DNA of 44,489 nucleotides, from contig NZ_JFCA01000054.1 in the NCBI RefSeq assembly GCF_000612585.1, positions 1-44,489 of the forward strand, read 5' to 3'. The notes beneath the pieces are model-generated. The model did not search any database and had not been told where the DNA came from. It worked only from the letters and a program-made list of their open reading frames with translations. The translations under genes and the position numbers were made by a program. Of the stretch, positions 32,332 through 42,459 are shown in pieces (position 1 is the stretch's first letter; each line of letters starts with the position of its first letter). The DNA is from Pseudomonas sp. CHM02 (GTDB lineage: Bacteria; Pseudomonadota; Gammaproteobacteria; Pseudomonadales; Pseudomonadaceae).

Positions 32332-34134
32332 TTAGAACCACTCATCCTGCATACCGAGGCACGTATCATCGCGTGCCTCCAGGATCGCCAGTTCATGATG
32401 GCAGCTCGGTACTTCCCAGGTCAGGAAGTACCGGGCCGCCTGGAGCTTGCCATTGTAAAAGGCCACATCGGCCGCATTGCCCTTGGCCAGCCCTTCTTCG
32501 GCGCGAATCGCCTGTTCCAGCCAGCGCCAGCCAATCACCGTATGCCCGAACACCTTCAAGTACAGCGCCGAGTTCGCCAGGCTGCTGTTGACCTTGCCTT
32601 GGGCGAGATCCGTCAGCAGGCCGATCGTCACGCTTTGCAGGCGGTTGACCAACTGTTCCAACGGTTCCCTTAACGCAGTGAGGCTGGGGTATTGCTGCGC
32701 ACGGGCACCGGTTTCGGCGATCAGTCTTATGAGTTGCTTCAAGCCCGCGCCGCCATTCTGTGCGAGCTTGCGCCCGAGCAGATCCAGGGACTGAATGCCG
32801 TGGGTGCCTTCATGGATCGGGTTCAGGCGGTTATCGCGGTAGTACTGTTCCACCGGGTATTCACGGGTGTAACCGTGGCCGCCGAGGATCTGGATCGCCA
32901 GTTCGTTGGCCTTGAGGCAGAACTCCGACGGCCAGGACTTGACGATGGGCGTCAGCAAGTCCAGCAGTTCGTGGGCGTGCTTGCGCTCGGCTTCGGTTTC
33001 CAGGGTGGTGGTGTCGTCGAACAGGCGTGCGGCGTAGAGACCGAGGTCGAAGGCGCCCTCCACGTAGGCTTTTTGCGTCAGCAGCATGCGCTTGATGTCG
33101 GCGTGCTGGATGATCGAGACCGGCGCGGTCGTAGGGTCCTTGCCATCGGGCAGGCGGCCTTGCGGACGTTCGCGGGCGTACTCCAGGGAGTAGAGGTAGC
33201 CGGCGTAGCCGAGCATCACCGCGCCCATGCCGACGCCGATGCGTGCTTCGTTCATCATCTGGAACATGCAGCTCAAGCCTTGGTGCGGCTTGCCCACCAG
33301 ATAGCCGACACAGTTGCCGTTATCGCCGAAATTCAGTGCCGTGGACGTGGTGCCGCGCCAGCCCATCTTGTGGAACAGCCCCGCCAGCAGCACGTCGTTG
33401 CGCTCGCCCAGGCTGCCGTCGTCGTTGACCAGGAACTTGGGCACGATAAACAGCGAAATGCCCTTCACTCCGGGCGGCGCATCCGGCAGCTTGGCCAACA
33501 CCATGTGCACGATGTTTTCCGACAGTGGGTGATCGCCGCCGGAAATGAAGATCTTGTTGCCCTTGAGCCGATATGTGCCGTCAGCCGCAGGCTCGGCGCG
33601 GGTACGAATATCCGACAGCGATGAGCCGGCGTGGGGTTCGGTGAGGGCCATGGTGCCGAAGAAACGGCCATCGATCATCGGCTGCAGGAAGCGTTGTTTC
33701 TGATCGTCGGTACCGAAGCTTTCGATCAGGTTGGCGGCGCCCATGGTCAGGAACGGGTAGGACGTGGACGCGGCGTTGGCCGACTGGAAGTGCGCGAAAC
33801 AGGCCTGCGACAGCAGGGTGGGCAATTGCATGCCGCCAGCCTCGAAACTGCGTGCCGCGTTGAGGAAGCCGGCTTCGAGGAACGCATCCACCGCCGGTTT
33901 CACTTCCGGAATCAGGATGGCCTTGCCGTCTTCATAGCGCGGTTCGTTTTCGTCGTTCTTGCGGTTGTGGGGTGCGAAGTATTTTTCTGCAATGCTGCGG
34001 GCGGTGCTGATGGCCGCGTCGAAGGTTTCGCGATTGTGCTCGGCAAACCGCTCGCGCTGGGTCAGGCCCTCGGCATCGAGGACTTCGTACAGCTCGAAAG
34101 CCAGATTGCGGGAACTGAGCAGCGTCTCGGACAT
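32332..34134 (-). CDS. Acyl-CoA dehydrogenase with extra C-terminal domain
   Basis: A 600-residue flavoprotein longer than the usual 380-residue enzymes because of a C-terminal helical extension (about residues 470-600). FAD and substrate segments are visible: MALTEPHAGSSLSDIRT (residues about 160-176), NKIFISGGDHP, the ILGGHGYTREYPVEQYYRD segment, and NPIHEGTHGIQSLDLLGRK, whose glutamate is the probable catalytic base. It is related to the DmdC and long-chain FadE-like group and oxidises acyl-CoA to enoyl-CoA, passing electrons to ETF. The chain length used is unknown. ATG at 34134 follows an AGGT site. It is alone on its strand. Confidence 0.92.
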   Translation of the reverse strand: MSETLLSSRNLAFELYEVLDAEGLTQRERFAEHNRETFDAAISTARSIAEKYFAPHNRKNDENEPRYEDGKAILIPEVKPAVDAFLEAGFLNAARSFEAGGMQLPTLLSQACFAHFQSANAASTSYPFLTMGAANLIESFGTDDQKQRFLQPMIDGRFFGTMALTEPHAGSSLSDIRTRAEPAADGTYRLKGNKIFISGGDHPLSENIVHMVLAKLPDAPPGVKGISLFIVPKFLVNDDGSLGERNDVLLAGLFHKMGWRGTTSTALNFGDNGNCVGYLVGKPHQGLSCMFQMMNEARIGVGMGAVMLGYAGYLYSLEYARERPQGRLPDGKDPTTAPVSIIQHADIKRMLLTQKAYVEGAFDLGLYAARLFDDTTTLETEAERKHAHELLDLLTPIVKSWPSEFCLKANELAIQILGGHGYTREYPVEQYYRDNRLNPIHEGTHGIQSLDLLGRKLAQNGGAGLKQLIRLIAETGARAQQYPSLTALREPLEQLVNRLQSVTIGLLTDLAQGKVNSSLANSALYLKVFGHTVIGWRWLEQAIRAEEGLAKGNAADVAFYNGKLQAARYFLTWEVPSCHHELAILEARDDTCLGMQDEWF

Positions 34135-34251
34135 GGCGGCTTACCTTTGGAGGAATTGGCCTGAGTCTAAGTGCGCGAATAGAGGCTGGATAGCAAGATT
34201 GATCTGGGTGATGGAGGGGCAAAACGCGGATGGGAGGCAGGGAGCAGTAAA

Positions 34252-34340
34252 TGTGGGAGTTGGCTTGCCTGCGATGAGGCAGTGCCAGTCGACATCTCTG
34301 TCGCTGGCCCACCGCTATCGCAGGCAAGCCAGCTCCCACA
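34252..34340. repeat. REPIN (TGTGGGAGTTGGCTTGCCTGCGAT family)
   Basis: The left arm TGTGGGAGTTGGCTTGCCTG and right arm CAGGCAAGCCAGCTCCCACA match apart from one arm base (T against C in the copy at 1263-1334). It lies just after the putA stop and before the acyl-CoA dehydrogenase start, so it may close the putA transcript. Confidence 0.9.
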
Positions 34341-34361
34341 GGGTTTACCGCGTTTCTACAA

Positions 34362-37300
34362 TTAGCCGATGGTCATCAGGCTGGCGTTACCACCTGCCGC
34401 CGCGGTGTTGACGCTCAACGCACGCTCGATCACCAAACGCTCCAGTGCAATAGCCGTCTCGCCTTGGGACAAGCCGTGCACCCCGACAATCGCACCACCA
34501 CGCTGCGCCACTTGCTGGCACACCGCACGCAATTGATCGGAATCACCGTGGTGCAGGACGGCGTCGAATACCACCTCGTCCTTGGTCCAGTCGGCCACGC
34601 GCTTGATCTTCGCCTGAATGTCCTTCGGCAGGCGTGGGAACAAGGCCTTGGTCAGGTCAGTTTCCGGCCATACCGCCGAGCCGCCGACGGCCAGTACTGC
34701 CGCCAGTTGAGTCAGCAGATCGCCTTCTACGTCCGCCAGGCACAGCACGTGCTCGCGGGGCAAGATGGCGTAGCTGTTGCGCTCGCCGGTCGGGCCGGCC
34801 AGTTGGCGGGTGATACCGCTTTGCGATTGCGCGGCGAACTGGCTGCACAGGGCACTCAGGTCACTGAACTGATTGCTGTCGGCCCAGGCTTTCAGGGCTG
34901 TCAGCGGTTGGCTCATGGCATCGCGCAGGCGCACGTCCGGTGCCGCCAACGCGTCGCCACGTACGAAGGATTGCTCGATGGCATCCGTAGGACGAGTCGA
35001 CAGCAGGCGGTACAGGTACAGCGGGCCACCGGCTTTCGGGCCAGTGCCCGACAGGCCTTCGCCGCCGAACGGTTGTACGCCAACCACGGCACCGACGATG
35101 TTGCGGTTCACATAGACGTTACCGGCGTTGACGTTGTCGATCACCTTGGCGATCGTCTCGTCGATGCGGGTGTGCACGCCCAGGGTCAGGCCGTAGCCGG
35201 AGGCGTTGATCTGGCCGATGAGCTGGTCGATCTCTTTGCGCTTGTAGCGCACCACGTGCAGTACCGGGCCGAAGATTTCGCGTTGCAGTTCGTCGAAGCT
35301 TTCCAGCTCGATCAGGGTTGGCATCACGAAGGTGCCGCGCTTGATCTCTTCACCGTCGGCAATCGCCACCTGATACACGTTGCGGCCTTTGTCGCGCATG
35401 GCCTGGATGTGTTTCTCGATGCCGGCCTTGGCTTCGGCGTCGATCACCGGGCCGATGTCGACGGACAGGCGCTCAGGGTTGCCCAGACGGCATTCCGCCA
35501 TGGCGCCCTTGAGCATTTCGATGACACGGTCTGCCGAATCTTCCTGCAGGCACAGTACACGCAGGGCCGAGCAGCGTTGGCCGGCACTGTCGAAGGCCGA
35601 GGACACTACGTCGATGACCACTTGTTCGGTGAGTGCCGAGGAGTCGACGATCATCGCGTTCTGGCCACCGGTTTCGGCGATCAGCGGGATCGGACGGCCC
35701 TGGGCATCCAGGCGGCCGGCGACATTGCGTTGCAGCAGGCGCGCCACTTCGGTGGAGCCGGTGAACATCACGCCCTTGACGCGATCATCACCCACCAGGC
35801 GGGCACCGACGGTTTCGCCCCGGCCCGGCAGCAGTTGCAGCACGCCTTCGGGAATGCCAGCTTCGAGCAGGATGCGCACGGCTTGGGCGGCGACCAGTGG
35901 AGTCTGTTCGGCCGGCTTGGCCAATACTGGGTTGCCGGCGGCCAGTGCGGCAGCCACTTGACCGCTGAAAATCGCCAGCGGGAAGTTCCATGGGCTGATG
36001 CAGACGACCGGGCCCAGTGGGCGGTGGGCGTCATTGGTGAAATCGTTGCGTGCCTGCACCGCGTAGTAGCGCAAGAAATCCACGGCTTCGCGCACTTCGG
36101 CGATGGCGTTGGCGAAGGTCTTGCCGGCTTCGCGAGCCAGCAGGCCCATCAGCGGCTGGATCTCGCCTTCCATCAGGTCGGCGGCACGTTCCAGGATCGC
36201 AGCACGCTCGGCGGGCGGAGTGGCCTGCCAGATCGGGCCGGCGCTGATGGCGCACTGGATGGCGTTGTCGACGTCTTCGACGGTGGCTTCCTGCACGTGA
36301 CCGACCACATCACGCAGGTCGGACGGGTTCAGTACCGGTGTTGCGGGTTGCTCGCTGGTGGCGCAACCGAGCATCGGCGCAGCTTTCCAGTTGTTGTGAG
36401 CGGTGGCCAGCAGGGCGCAGGACAGCGAGGCCAGGCGGTGTTCGTTGGCCAGGTCGATACCGGCCGAGTTGGCGCGGTCGCTGCCATACAGGTCGCGTGG
36501 CAATGGGATGCGCGGGTGCGGCAGGCCGAAGCCGCCTTCCAGCGTGGCCATTTGCTCGATGCTGGCCACTGGATCGGCCACCAGCTCCTGGATCGAGATG
36601 GACTGGTCGGCGATGCGGTTGACGAACGAGGTGTTGGCGCCGTTTTCCAACAGGCGACGAACCAGGTAGGCCAGCAGTGTTTCGTGGGTACCGACCGGTG
36701 CGTACACGCGGCACGGACGGTTCAGCTTGCCATCGGCAACCTTGCCCACAACCTGCTCGTACAGCGGTTCACCCATGCCGTGCAGGCATTGGAACTCGTA
36801 CTGGCCGGGGTAATAGTTCTGACCGGCGATATGGTAGATGGCCGACAGGGTGTGGGCGTTGTGCGTGGCGAACTGCGGGTAGATGACTTCCGGCACCGAC
36901 AGCAGTTTGCGTGCGCAGGCAATGTAGGAAACGTCGGTGTAAACCTTGCGGGTGTACACCGGGTAGCCTTCCAGGCCTTCGACCTGGGCGCGCTTGATCT
37001 CGCTGTCCCAGTACGCGCCTTTGACCAGGCGGATCATCAGGCGGTGGCGGCTGCGGCGCGCCAGGTCGATGACGTAGTCGATCACATACGGGCAACGCTT
37101 CTGGTAGGCCTGGATCACGAAACCGATGCCGTTCCAGCCAGTCAGTTGTGGCTCGAAGCACAGGCGTTCGAGCAGGTCCAGGGACAGTTCCAGGCGATCG
37201 GCTTCTTCGGCGTCGATGTTCAGGCCGATGTCGTATTGCTTGGCCAGCAGGGTCAGGGACAACAGGCGCGGGTACAACTCGTCCATCACACGCTCGTACT

Positions 37301-38315
37301 GCGCGCGGCTGTAGCGCGGGTGCAGCGCCGACAGCTTGATGGAAATGCCGGGGCCTTCATAAATCCCACGACCGTGGGAGGCTTTGCCGATGGAGTGAAT
37401 GGCTTGTTCGTACGAGGCCAGGTACTTCTGCGCATCGTGTTCAGTCAGCGCGGCTTCACCCAGCATGTCGTACGAGTAGCGGAACCCCTTGGCTTCGAAC
37501 TTGCTCGCGTTGGCCAGGGCTTCGGCGATGGTTTCGCCGGTGACGAACTGCTCGCCCATCAGGCGCATGGCCATGTCGACGCCCTTGCGGATCATCGGCT
37601 CGCCGCTCTTGCCGATGATGCGGCTCAAGGACGAGGTCAGGCCGGCTTCGTTGTGGGTGGCGACCAGTTTGCCGGTCAGCAGCAGGCCCCAGGTCGCGGC
37701 GTTGACGAACAGCGACGGGCTGTTGCCCAGGTGCGGCTGCCAGTTGCCGGTGCTGATCTTGTCGCGGATCAGCGCGTCGCGGGTGCCTTTGTCCGGGATG
37801 CGCAGCAACGCTTCGGCCAGGCACATCAGGGCCACGCCTTCCTGGGACGACAGGGAAAACTCTTGCAGCAGGCCCTGAACAATCCCGGCACGGCCGCCAG
37901 CGCTTTTCTGATTGCGCAGTTTTTCGGCAATCGAGGCCGCCAGCTTGTTGGTGGCTTCGGCCATCGGCGCCGGCAGGCGGGCCTGCTCGATCAGCATCGG
38001 TACCACTTCCGGCTCCGGGCGGCGGTAAGCGGCGGTGATCGAGGCGCGCAATACGGATTGCGGCAGGATGCTCTCGGCGAATTCGAGGAAGCATTGGTGG
38101 GCGTGATCGGTCTGGACTTCGCCAGCGTCGTCAGCGTCCTTAGTGCTCAAACCATTGAGTTCGGTCAGGGTTGCACCACCCTCCAGTTTCTCCAGGTAAT
38201 TGAAAATCGCCTGCTTGATCAGCCAGTGCGGCGTGCGATCAATGGAGGTCGCGGCAGCCTTGAGGCGCTCGCGGGTCGGGTCGTCAAGTTTGACCCCAAG
38301 GGTGGTCGTAGCCAT
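34362..38315 (-). CDS. putA: Trifunctional proline utilisation protein PutA
   Basis: A 1317-residue protein that oxidises proline to glutamate in two steps and represses its own genes. The N-terminal ribbon-helix-helix (TTTLGVKLDDPTRERLKAAA, residues 2-47) binds DNA. Proline dehydrogenase follows (about 200-560; EGPGISIKLSALHPRY and RMPxxR-like segments of the FAD barrel). Next is pyrroline-5-carboxylate dehydrogenase (about 640-1110), with AETGGQNAMIVD and the catalytic cysteine in SAGQRCSALRVL. A C-terminal domain completes it. ATG at 38315 gives the exact start of the DNA-binding domain. When proline is present the reduced enzyme moves to the membrane and releases the put operators, which lie in the gap to putP. 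Confidence 0.97.
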   Translation of the reverse strand: MATTTLGVKLDDPTRERLKAAATSIDRTPHWLIKQAIFNYLEKLEGGATLTELNGLSTKDADDAGEVQTDHAHQCFLEFAESILPQSVLRASITAAYRRPEPEVVPMLIEQARLPAPMAEATNKLAASIAEKLRNQKSAGGRAGIVQGLLQEFSLSSQEGVALMCLAEALLRIPDKGTRDALIRDKISTGNWQPHLGNSPSLFVNAATWGLLLTGKLVATHNEAGLTSSLSRIIGKSGEPMIRKGVDMAMRLMGEQFVTGETIAEALANASKFEAKGFRYSYDMLGEAALTEHDAQKYLASYEQAIHSIGKASHGRGIYEGPGISIKLSALHPRYSRAQYERVMDELYPRLLSLTLLAKQYDIGLNIDAEEADRLELSLDLLERLCFEPQLTGWNGIGFVIQAYQKRCPYVIDYVIDLARRSRHRLMIRLVKGAYWDSEIKRAQVEGLEGYPVYTRKVYTDVSYIACARKLLSVPEVIYPQFATHNAHTLSAIYHIAGQNYYPGQYEFQCLHGMGEPLYEQVVGKVADGKLNRPCRVYAPVGTHETLLAYLVRRLLENGANTSFVNRIADQSISIQELVADPVASIEQMATLEGGFGLPHPRIPLPRDLYGSDRANSAGIDLANEHRLASLSCALLATAHNNWKAAPMLGCATSEQPATPVLNPSDLRDVVGHVQEATVEDVDNAIQCAISAGPIWQATPPAERAAILERAADLMEGEIQPLMGLLAREAGKTFANAIAEVREAVDFLRYYAVQARNDFTNDAHRPLGPVVCISPWNFPLAIFSGQVAAALAAGNPVLAKPAEQTPLVAAQAVRILLEAGIPEGVLQLLPGRGETVGARLVGDDRVKGVMFTGSTEVARLLQRNVAGRLDAQGRPIPLIAETGGQNAMIVDSSALTEQVVIDVVSSAFDSAGQRCSALRVLCLQEDSADRVIEMLKGAMAECRLGNPERLSVDIGPVIDAEAKAGIEKHIQAMRDKGRNVYQVAIADGEEIKRGTFVMPTLIELESFDELQREIFGPVLHVVRYKRKEIDQLIGQINASGYGLTLGVHTRIDETIAKVIDNVNAGNVYVNRNIVGAVVGVQPFGGEGLSGTGPKAGGPLYLYRLLSTRPTDAIEQSFVRGDALAAPDVRLRDAMSQPLTALKAWADSNQFSDLSALCSQFAAQSQSGITRQLAGPTGERNSYAILPREHVLCLADVEGDLLTQLAAVLAVGGSAVWPETDLTKALFPRLPKDIQAKIKRVADWTKDEVVFDAVLHHGDSDQLRAVCQQVAQRGGAIVGVHGLSQGETAIALERLVIERALSVNTAAAGGNASLMTIG

Positions 38316-38775
38316 TTTCTTATCCTCATGGGTGCCACTACCGAGTGGCATCAGCTGGCGGCAAGATTAGCTTTGCGCTTGCTGGGGTGCAACCGGGTGC
38401 AACCCATTTTCTTCATGAATTTTTCGATCGTGATCGGGAAAAAATCCGGCCCTCGACCGAATCCGCGCTGCCTTGGTGCGTTTGCTTCTGAGATCGGCTG
38501 TTCTTGCTCCGAAAAGGAGCAAAAACGAGGCGTTTTCCGCAAAAATCACCCAGGTGCAACTTATTCTCAAGAAACTGGTTGCACCTTATTTGCTTTGTTG
38601 AATAGCATTCGCGCCCAAGGTGCAACCGTCTCGACGGGTCGGTTCATCGGCTGGCGGCTTTCCTGGGGAAACGTCAGTCATAAATGCGCGGCACGCAGCT
38701 ACGTCTACCTACTTCCAGTGGGTGGCCGTCTGACAGACCGCCGCTACATAAAAACAAAGCCAGGGCGTCACTCAT
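38316..38775. promoter_or_regulatory. putA-putP divergent control region with five PutA operator cores
   Basis: The 460-bp gap between divergent genes holds five copies of the PutA recognition core GTTGCA (or TGCAAC): 38388-38393, 38398-38403, 38555-38560, 38578-38583 and 38621-38626. All lie in a wider GGTTGCACC or GGTGCAAC context. Two sit 10 bp apart near putA and three cluster towards the middle. The GTTGCA core is established for E. coli PutA; use here is by homology. The rest of the gap holds A-rich stretches around 38500-38550 and no gene I can support. Confidence 0.8.
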
Positions 38776-40260
38776 ATGAGCGTTAGTAATCCAACCCTGA
38801 TCACATTCGTGATCTACATCGCAGCAATGGTGCTGATCGGCTTCATGGCCTATCGCTCCACCAACAACCTTTCCGATTACATCCTGGGCGGTCGAAGCCT
38901 CGGTAGCGTGGTGACTGCCTTGTCGGCCGGCGCTTCCGATATGAGCGGCTGGTTGTTGATGGGCCTGCCGGGCGCGATCTACATGTCTGGTCTGTCGGAA
39001 AGCTGGATCGCCATTGGCCTGATCGTCGGTGCCTACCTCAACTGGCTGTTCGTCGCCGGTCGCCTGCGGGTACAGACCGAGCACAACGGTGACGCCCTGA
39101 CCCTGCCGGATTACTTCTCCAGCCGTTTCGAAGATAAAAGCGGCCTGCTGCGGATCATCTCCGCCGTCGTGATCCTGGTGTTCTTCACCATCTACTGCGC
39201 GTCCGGCATCGTCGCTGGCGCACGTCTGTTCGAAAGCACCTTCGGCATGTCCTACGAGACCGCCCTGTGGGCCGGCGCTGCAGCGACTATTGCCTACACC
39301 TTCGTGGGTGGTTTCCTGGCGGTGAGCTGGACCGACACCGTACAAGCCACGCTGATGATCTTCGCGCTGATCCTCACGCCGATCATCGTGCTGCTGGCCA
39401 CCGGTGGTGTCGACACCACCTTCCTGGCGATCGAAGCCAAGAACCCTGACAACTTCAACATGCTGAAAAACACCACCTTCATCGGCATCATCTCGCTGAT
39501 GGGCTGGGGCCTGGGTTACTTCGGCCAACCGCATATCCTCGCGCGCTTCATGGCGGCGGACTCGGTGAAATCGATTGCCAAGGCGCGTCGCATTTCCATG
39601 ACCTGGATGATCCTGTGCCTGGGCGGCACCGTGGCGGTGGGCTTCTTCGGTATCGCTTACTTCTCGGCACACCCTGAAGTAGCCGGTCCGGTGACCGAGA
39701 ACCACGAGCGTGTGTTCATCGAACTGGCCAAGCTGCTGTTCAACCCATGGATTGCTGGCGTGCTGCTGTCGGCCATTCTGGCTGCGGTGATGAGCACCCT
39801 GAGCTGCCAATTGCTGGTGTGCTCCAGTGCCCTGACCGAAGACTTCTACAAGACCTTCCTGCGCAAGACCGCCTCCCAGGTGGAACTGGTATGGGTCGGC
39901 CGTGCCATGGTGCTGCTGGTGGCCCTGGTCGCCATCGCCCTGGCCGCCAACCCGAACAACCGTGTACTGGGCCTGGTGAGCTACGCCTGGGCAGGTTTCG
40001 GCGCCGCGTTCGGTCCTGTGGTGCTGATCTCGGTGATCTGGAAGAACATGACGCGCAATGGCGCACTGGCCGGTATCCTGGTCGGCGCGATCACCGTGAT
40101 CGTGTGGAAGCACTTCGAATTGCTGGGCCTGTACGAAATCATCCCAGGCTTCATCTTCGCCAGCCTGGCGATCTACTTCGTGAGCAAGATGGGCGCACCG
40201 ACTGCCGGTATGGTCGAGCGTTTTGATGCCGCGGAAAAAGACTACAACCTCAACAAGTAA
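38776..40260 (+). CDS. putP: Sodium/proline symporter PutP
   Basis: A 494-residue inner-membrane transporter of the solute:sodium symporter family, with about 13 membrane helices of the LeuT fold. Signatures include SDYILGGRSLGSVVTALSAGASDMSGWLLMG near residues 36-66, which carries sodium and proline ligands, and GLGYFGQPHILARFMA near residue 250. ATG at 38776 follows the put control region. It imports proline with sodium and pairs with divergent putA, which represses it when proline is absent. A strong terminator follows at 40295. Confidence 0.97.
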   Translation: MSVSNPTLITFVIYIAAMVLIGFMAYRSTNNLSDYILGGRSLGSVVTALSAGASDMSGWLLMGLPGAIYMSGLSESWIAIGLIVGAYLNWLFVAGRLRVQTEHNGDALTLPDYFSSRFEDKSGLLRIISAVVILVFFTIYCASGIVAGARLFESTFGMSYETALWAGAAATIAYTFVGGFLAVSWTDTVQATLMIFALILTPIIVLLATGGVDTTFLAIEAKNPDNFNMLKNTTFIGIISLMGWGLGYFGQPHILARFMAADSVKSIAKARRISMTWMILCLGGTVAVGFFGIAYFSAHPEVAGPVTENHERVFIELAKLLFNPWIAGVLLSAILAAVMSTLSCQLLVCSSALTEDFYKTFLRKTASQVELVWVGRAMVLLVALVAIALAANPNNRVLGLVSYAWAGFGAAFGPVVLISVIWKNMTRNGALAGILVGAITVIVWKHFELLGLYEIIPGFIFASLAIYFVSKMGAPTAGMVERFDAAEKDYNLNK

Positions 40261-40294
40261 TTCGCCGGACGTTAAGCGTCTGATGAGTTAAAAG

Positions 40295-40330
40295 AAAGGC
40301 CCGCGTCCTACGGATAGCGGGCCTTTTTTT
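40295..40330 (+). terminator. Rho-independent terminator of putP
   Basis: AAAGGCCCGC pairs with GCGGGCCTTT around a 12-base loop and is followed by a run of T. It lies 34 bases after the putP stop and separates the put genes from the vgrG gene. Confidence 0.93.
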
Positions 40331-40464
40331 GCGTGTGTTTTACGCCGCTCCGAAGAGGATTCTGACGTGTCTGTGTAGGGTTTTACTGATTTATCCTGGC
40401 CGTGCTCAGCAGGGTGGAACAGTGATGCAAAATCGGCCCCCCACCCCTCGCAGAGAAACACCGG

Positions 40465-42438
40465 ATGTTCGCTCCTGCCAATCAAAGTGCCTTCACCCTG
40501 ACCCTCGATGGGGAGCCCAGTGATTTCAAGGTCCATGGGTTCAGGGGGGACGAGTTTATCAGCCTGCCTTTTCGCTTTGATCTTGAGTTGGTCAGCGAGC
40601 AATGCGATCTGGACCTTGAGAGCCTGCTACACCGCCAGGCGTACCTGGGGTTCGACGCTCATGGTCATGGTATTCATGGCCAGGTATATCGAGTGGCGCA
40701 AGGTGATTCGGGCAGGCGCCTTACCCGTTATCAGATCACCCTCGTACCGCAGTTGGCCTATCTGGAGCACAGCACGCATCAGCGGATCTTCCAGAAAAAA
40801 GCCGTGCCCGAGATCATTGCGCAGGTATTGGAGGCCCAGGCTATCCAGAGTGATGCTTTTGCGTTCCAACTGAGCGGCAAGTATCCCGAGCGTGAGTACT
40901 GTGTTCAGTTCGGCGAAACCGATCTGGCGTTTATTCAGCGCCTGTGTGTCGAGTCGGGCATTCACTATCACTTCCAGCACAGCCCCGAACGCCACCTGCT
41001 GGTGTTTGGCGACGATCAAAGCGTGTTTGCACGGCCTGATCAAAGCACACCGTATTCCCCCGGTTCAGGAATGGTTGCCGACGCGCCGGCGATCAAGCGC
41101 TTTATCCTGCGGCTAAAGACCCGTACCACTGGTGTGAACCTTCGGAACTACGATTTCAATAAACCGAACCTGACCCTGGAAAGCGCAGCAGCCAGTGGGC
41201 AGCGCCCCGCTCTGGACGAACAATACTACCCAGGGCGCTTTACGGATCGTGCGCACGGCAAGTACCTGGCGCAACGCCTGTTGGAGCGTCACCGCAGCGA
41301 TTACCGTCAGGCCAGTGGCTATAGCGACCAGCCGGCGTTGGTCACCGGGCAGTTCCTGAAGATGACCGGGCATCCTCGTCAGGCGTGGAATGATTTATGG
41401 CTGGTCACCCAGTTGCACCATGCAGGGCATCAGTCTCAGGTGCTCGAGGAGTCCGCTCCTGAAGGGTATGGCGATGAGTCGCCTCAAGGTTACAGCAATG
41501 AATTTGTCGTAACGCCTTGGGACGTGCCGTTTCGAACACCCTTGATCATGTCGCGGCCGCAAATATCGGGCTATCAGAACGCAGTGGTGACCGGGCCCGC
41601 CGACAGTGAAATCCATTGCGACGAATACGGTCGGGTCAAGGTGCAGCTGGCTTGGGACCGCGTCGGTGAGCATAACGACCATTCCAGCTGCTGGCTGAGG
41701 GTTGCCAGTGGTTGGGCACATGATCGCTATGGTTCGGTGCTGATCCCGCGCGTCGGCATGGAAGTGCTGGTGGGCTTCGTCGATGGCGACATGGACATGC
41801 CGCTGGTGATGGGTTGCCTGCCCAACGCAGCAACCCAAGTACCTCTCGACCTGCCAGCGGACAAGACCCGCAGTATCTTGCGCAGCCAGAGCACCCCTGG
41901 CGGCGGTGGCTACAACGAGCTGCGCATCGAGGATCGCAAGGGGGCCGAGGAAATCTACCTGCGCGCCCAACGGGATTGGACCCAGCATGTGCTGCATGAC
42001 CACAGGGTGAAAGTGGGTGGCGAATCGCACCACGAACTGCAAGGCGAAGAACAGCGCATCACCCATGGCAACCGCTTGACCGACCTCAAGCAGGACGACC
42101 ACCTGGTGGTGAGTGGCTCGCAGCAAGTGCGCGCCGGGCAGACCATCCAGATGGGGGCCGGGCAAAGCATCGTCATTGATGCGGGCGCGACGGTCACGAT
42201 CCAGGCGGGTGGGCAATCGATCACGCTGTCAGCCGGCGGGATTTTCAGCAGCGTCCCGATCCAGCTTGGTGGCTCGCCTGTGCCGGCGGTGGCGCCGTTG
42301 ATGCCGGGTCTGAAGGACACGTTGCTGGCCGTCATTCCGGCCCCCCTGAGTCGGGCGCAAGTCGCCAGCCTGAAGCGCAGCGCGCCGTTTTGCGAAGAGT
42401 GCGAGCGCTGCAAGAACGGCCAGTGTGGCCTCATCTGA
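40465..42438 (+). CDS. vgrG: Type VI secretion spike protein VgrG
   Basis: A 657-residue spike protein that tips the type VI secretion needle. The gp27-like part occupies about residues 10-370 (FRFDLELVSEQ, YCVQFGETDLAFIQRLCVESGIHYHF), then the gp5 OB fold (GRVKVQLAWDR, SCWLRVASGWAHDRYGS, PRVGMEVLVGFVDGDMD), then the beta-helix with repeated glycine and valine patterns (GAGQSIVIDAGATVTIQAGG). The tail after it is short and cysteine-rich, CEECERCKNGQCGLI, with no fused effector domain. The start has only a weak ribosome site. No hcp, PAAR or structural type VI gene is nearby; only the DUF4123 adaptor follows, so this is an isolated vgrG module. Confidence 0.93.
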   Translation: MFAPANQSAFTLTLDGEPSDFKVHGFRGDEFISLPFRFDLELVSEQCDLDLESLLHRQAYLGFDAHGHGIHGQVYRVAQGDSGRRLTRYQITLVPQLAYLEHSTHQRIFQKKAVPEIIAQVLEAQAIQSDAFAFQLSGKYPEREYCVQFGETDLAFIQRLCVESGIHYHFQHSPERHLLVFGDDQSVFARPDQSTPYSPGSGMVADAPAIKRFILRLKTRTTGVNLRNYDFNKPNLTLESAAASGQRPALDEQYYPGRFTDRAHGKYLAQRLLERHRSDYRQASGYSDQPALVTGQFLKMTGHPRQAWNDLWLVTQLHHAGHQSQVLEESAPEGYGDESPQGYSNEFVVTPWDVPFRTPLIMSRPQISGYQNAVVTGPADSEIHCDEYGRVKVQLAWDRVGEHNDHSSCWLRVASGWAHDRYGSVLIPRVGMEVLVGFVDGDMDMPLVMGCLPNAATQVPLDLPADKTRSILRSQSTPGGGGYNELRIEDRKGAEEIYLRAQRDWTQHVLHDHRVKVGGESHHELQGEEQRITHGNRLTDLKQDDHLVVSGSQQVRAGQTIQMGAGQSIVIDAGATVTIQAGGQSITLSAGGIFSSVPIQLGGSPVPAVAPLMPGLKDTLLAVIPAPLSRAQVASLKRSAPFCEECERCKNGQCGLI

Positions 42439-42459
42439 TGTTTAAAAGGATTTACGACA

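Noticed and set aside
32324..32332. 6S RNA gene after zapA
   Set aside because: Only seven bases separate the two convergent stops.
34464..38786. Very long open frames opposite putA (about 1440 codons) and opposite mscK (24160-27933, about 1257 codons)
   Set aside because: Their translations are low-complexity Gln/Ala/Gly/His-rich text with no domain, and they mirror well-recognised genes. Such shadows are common in GC-rich DNA.
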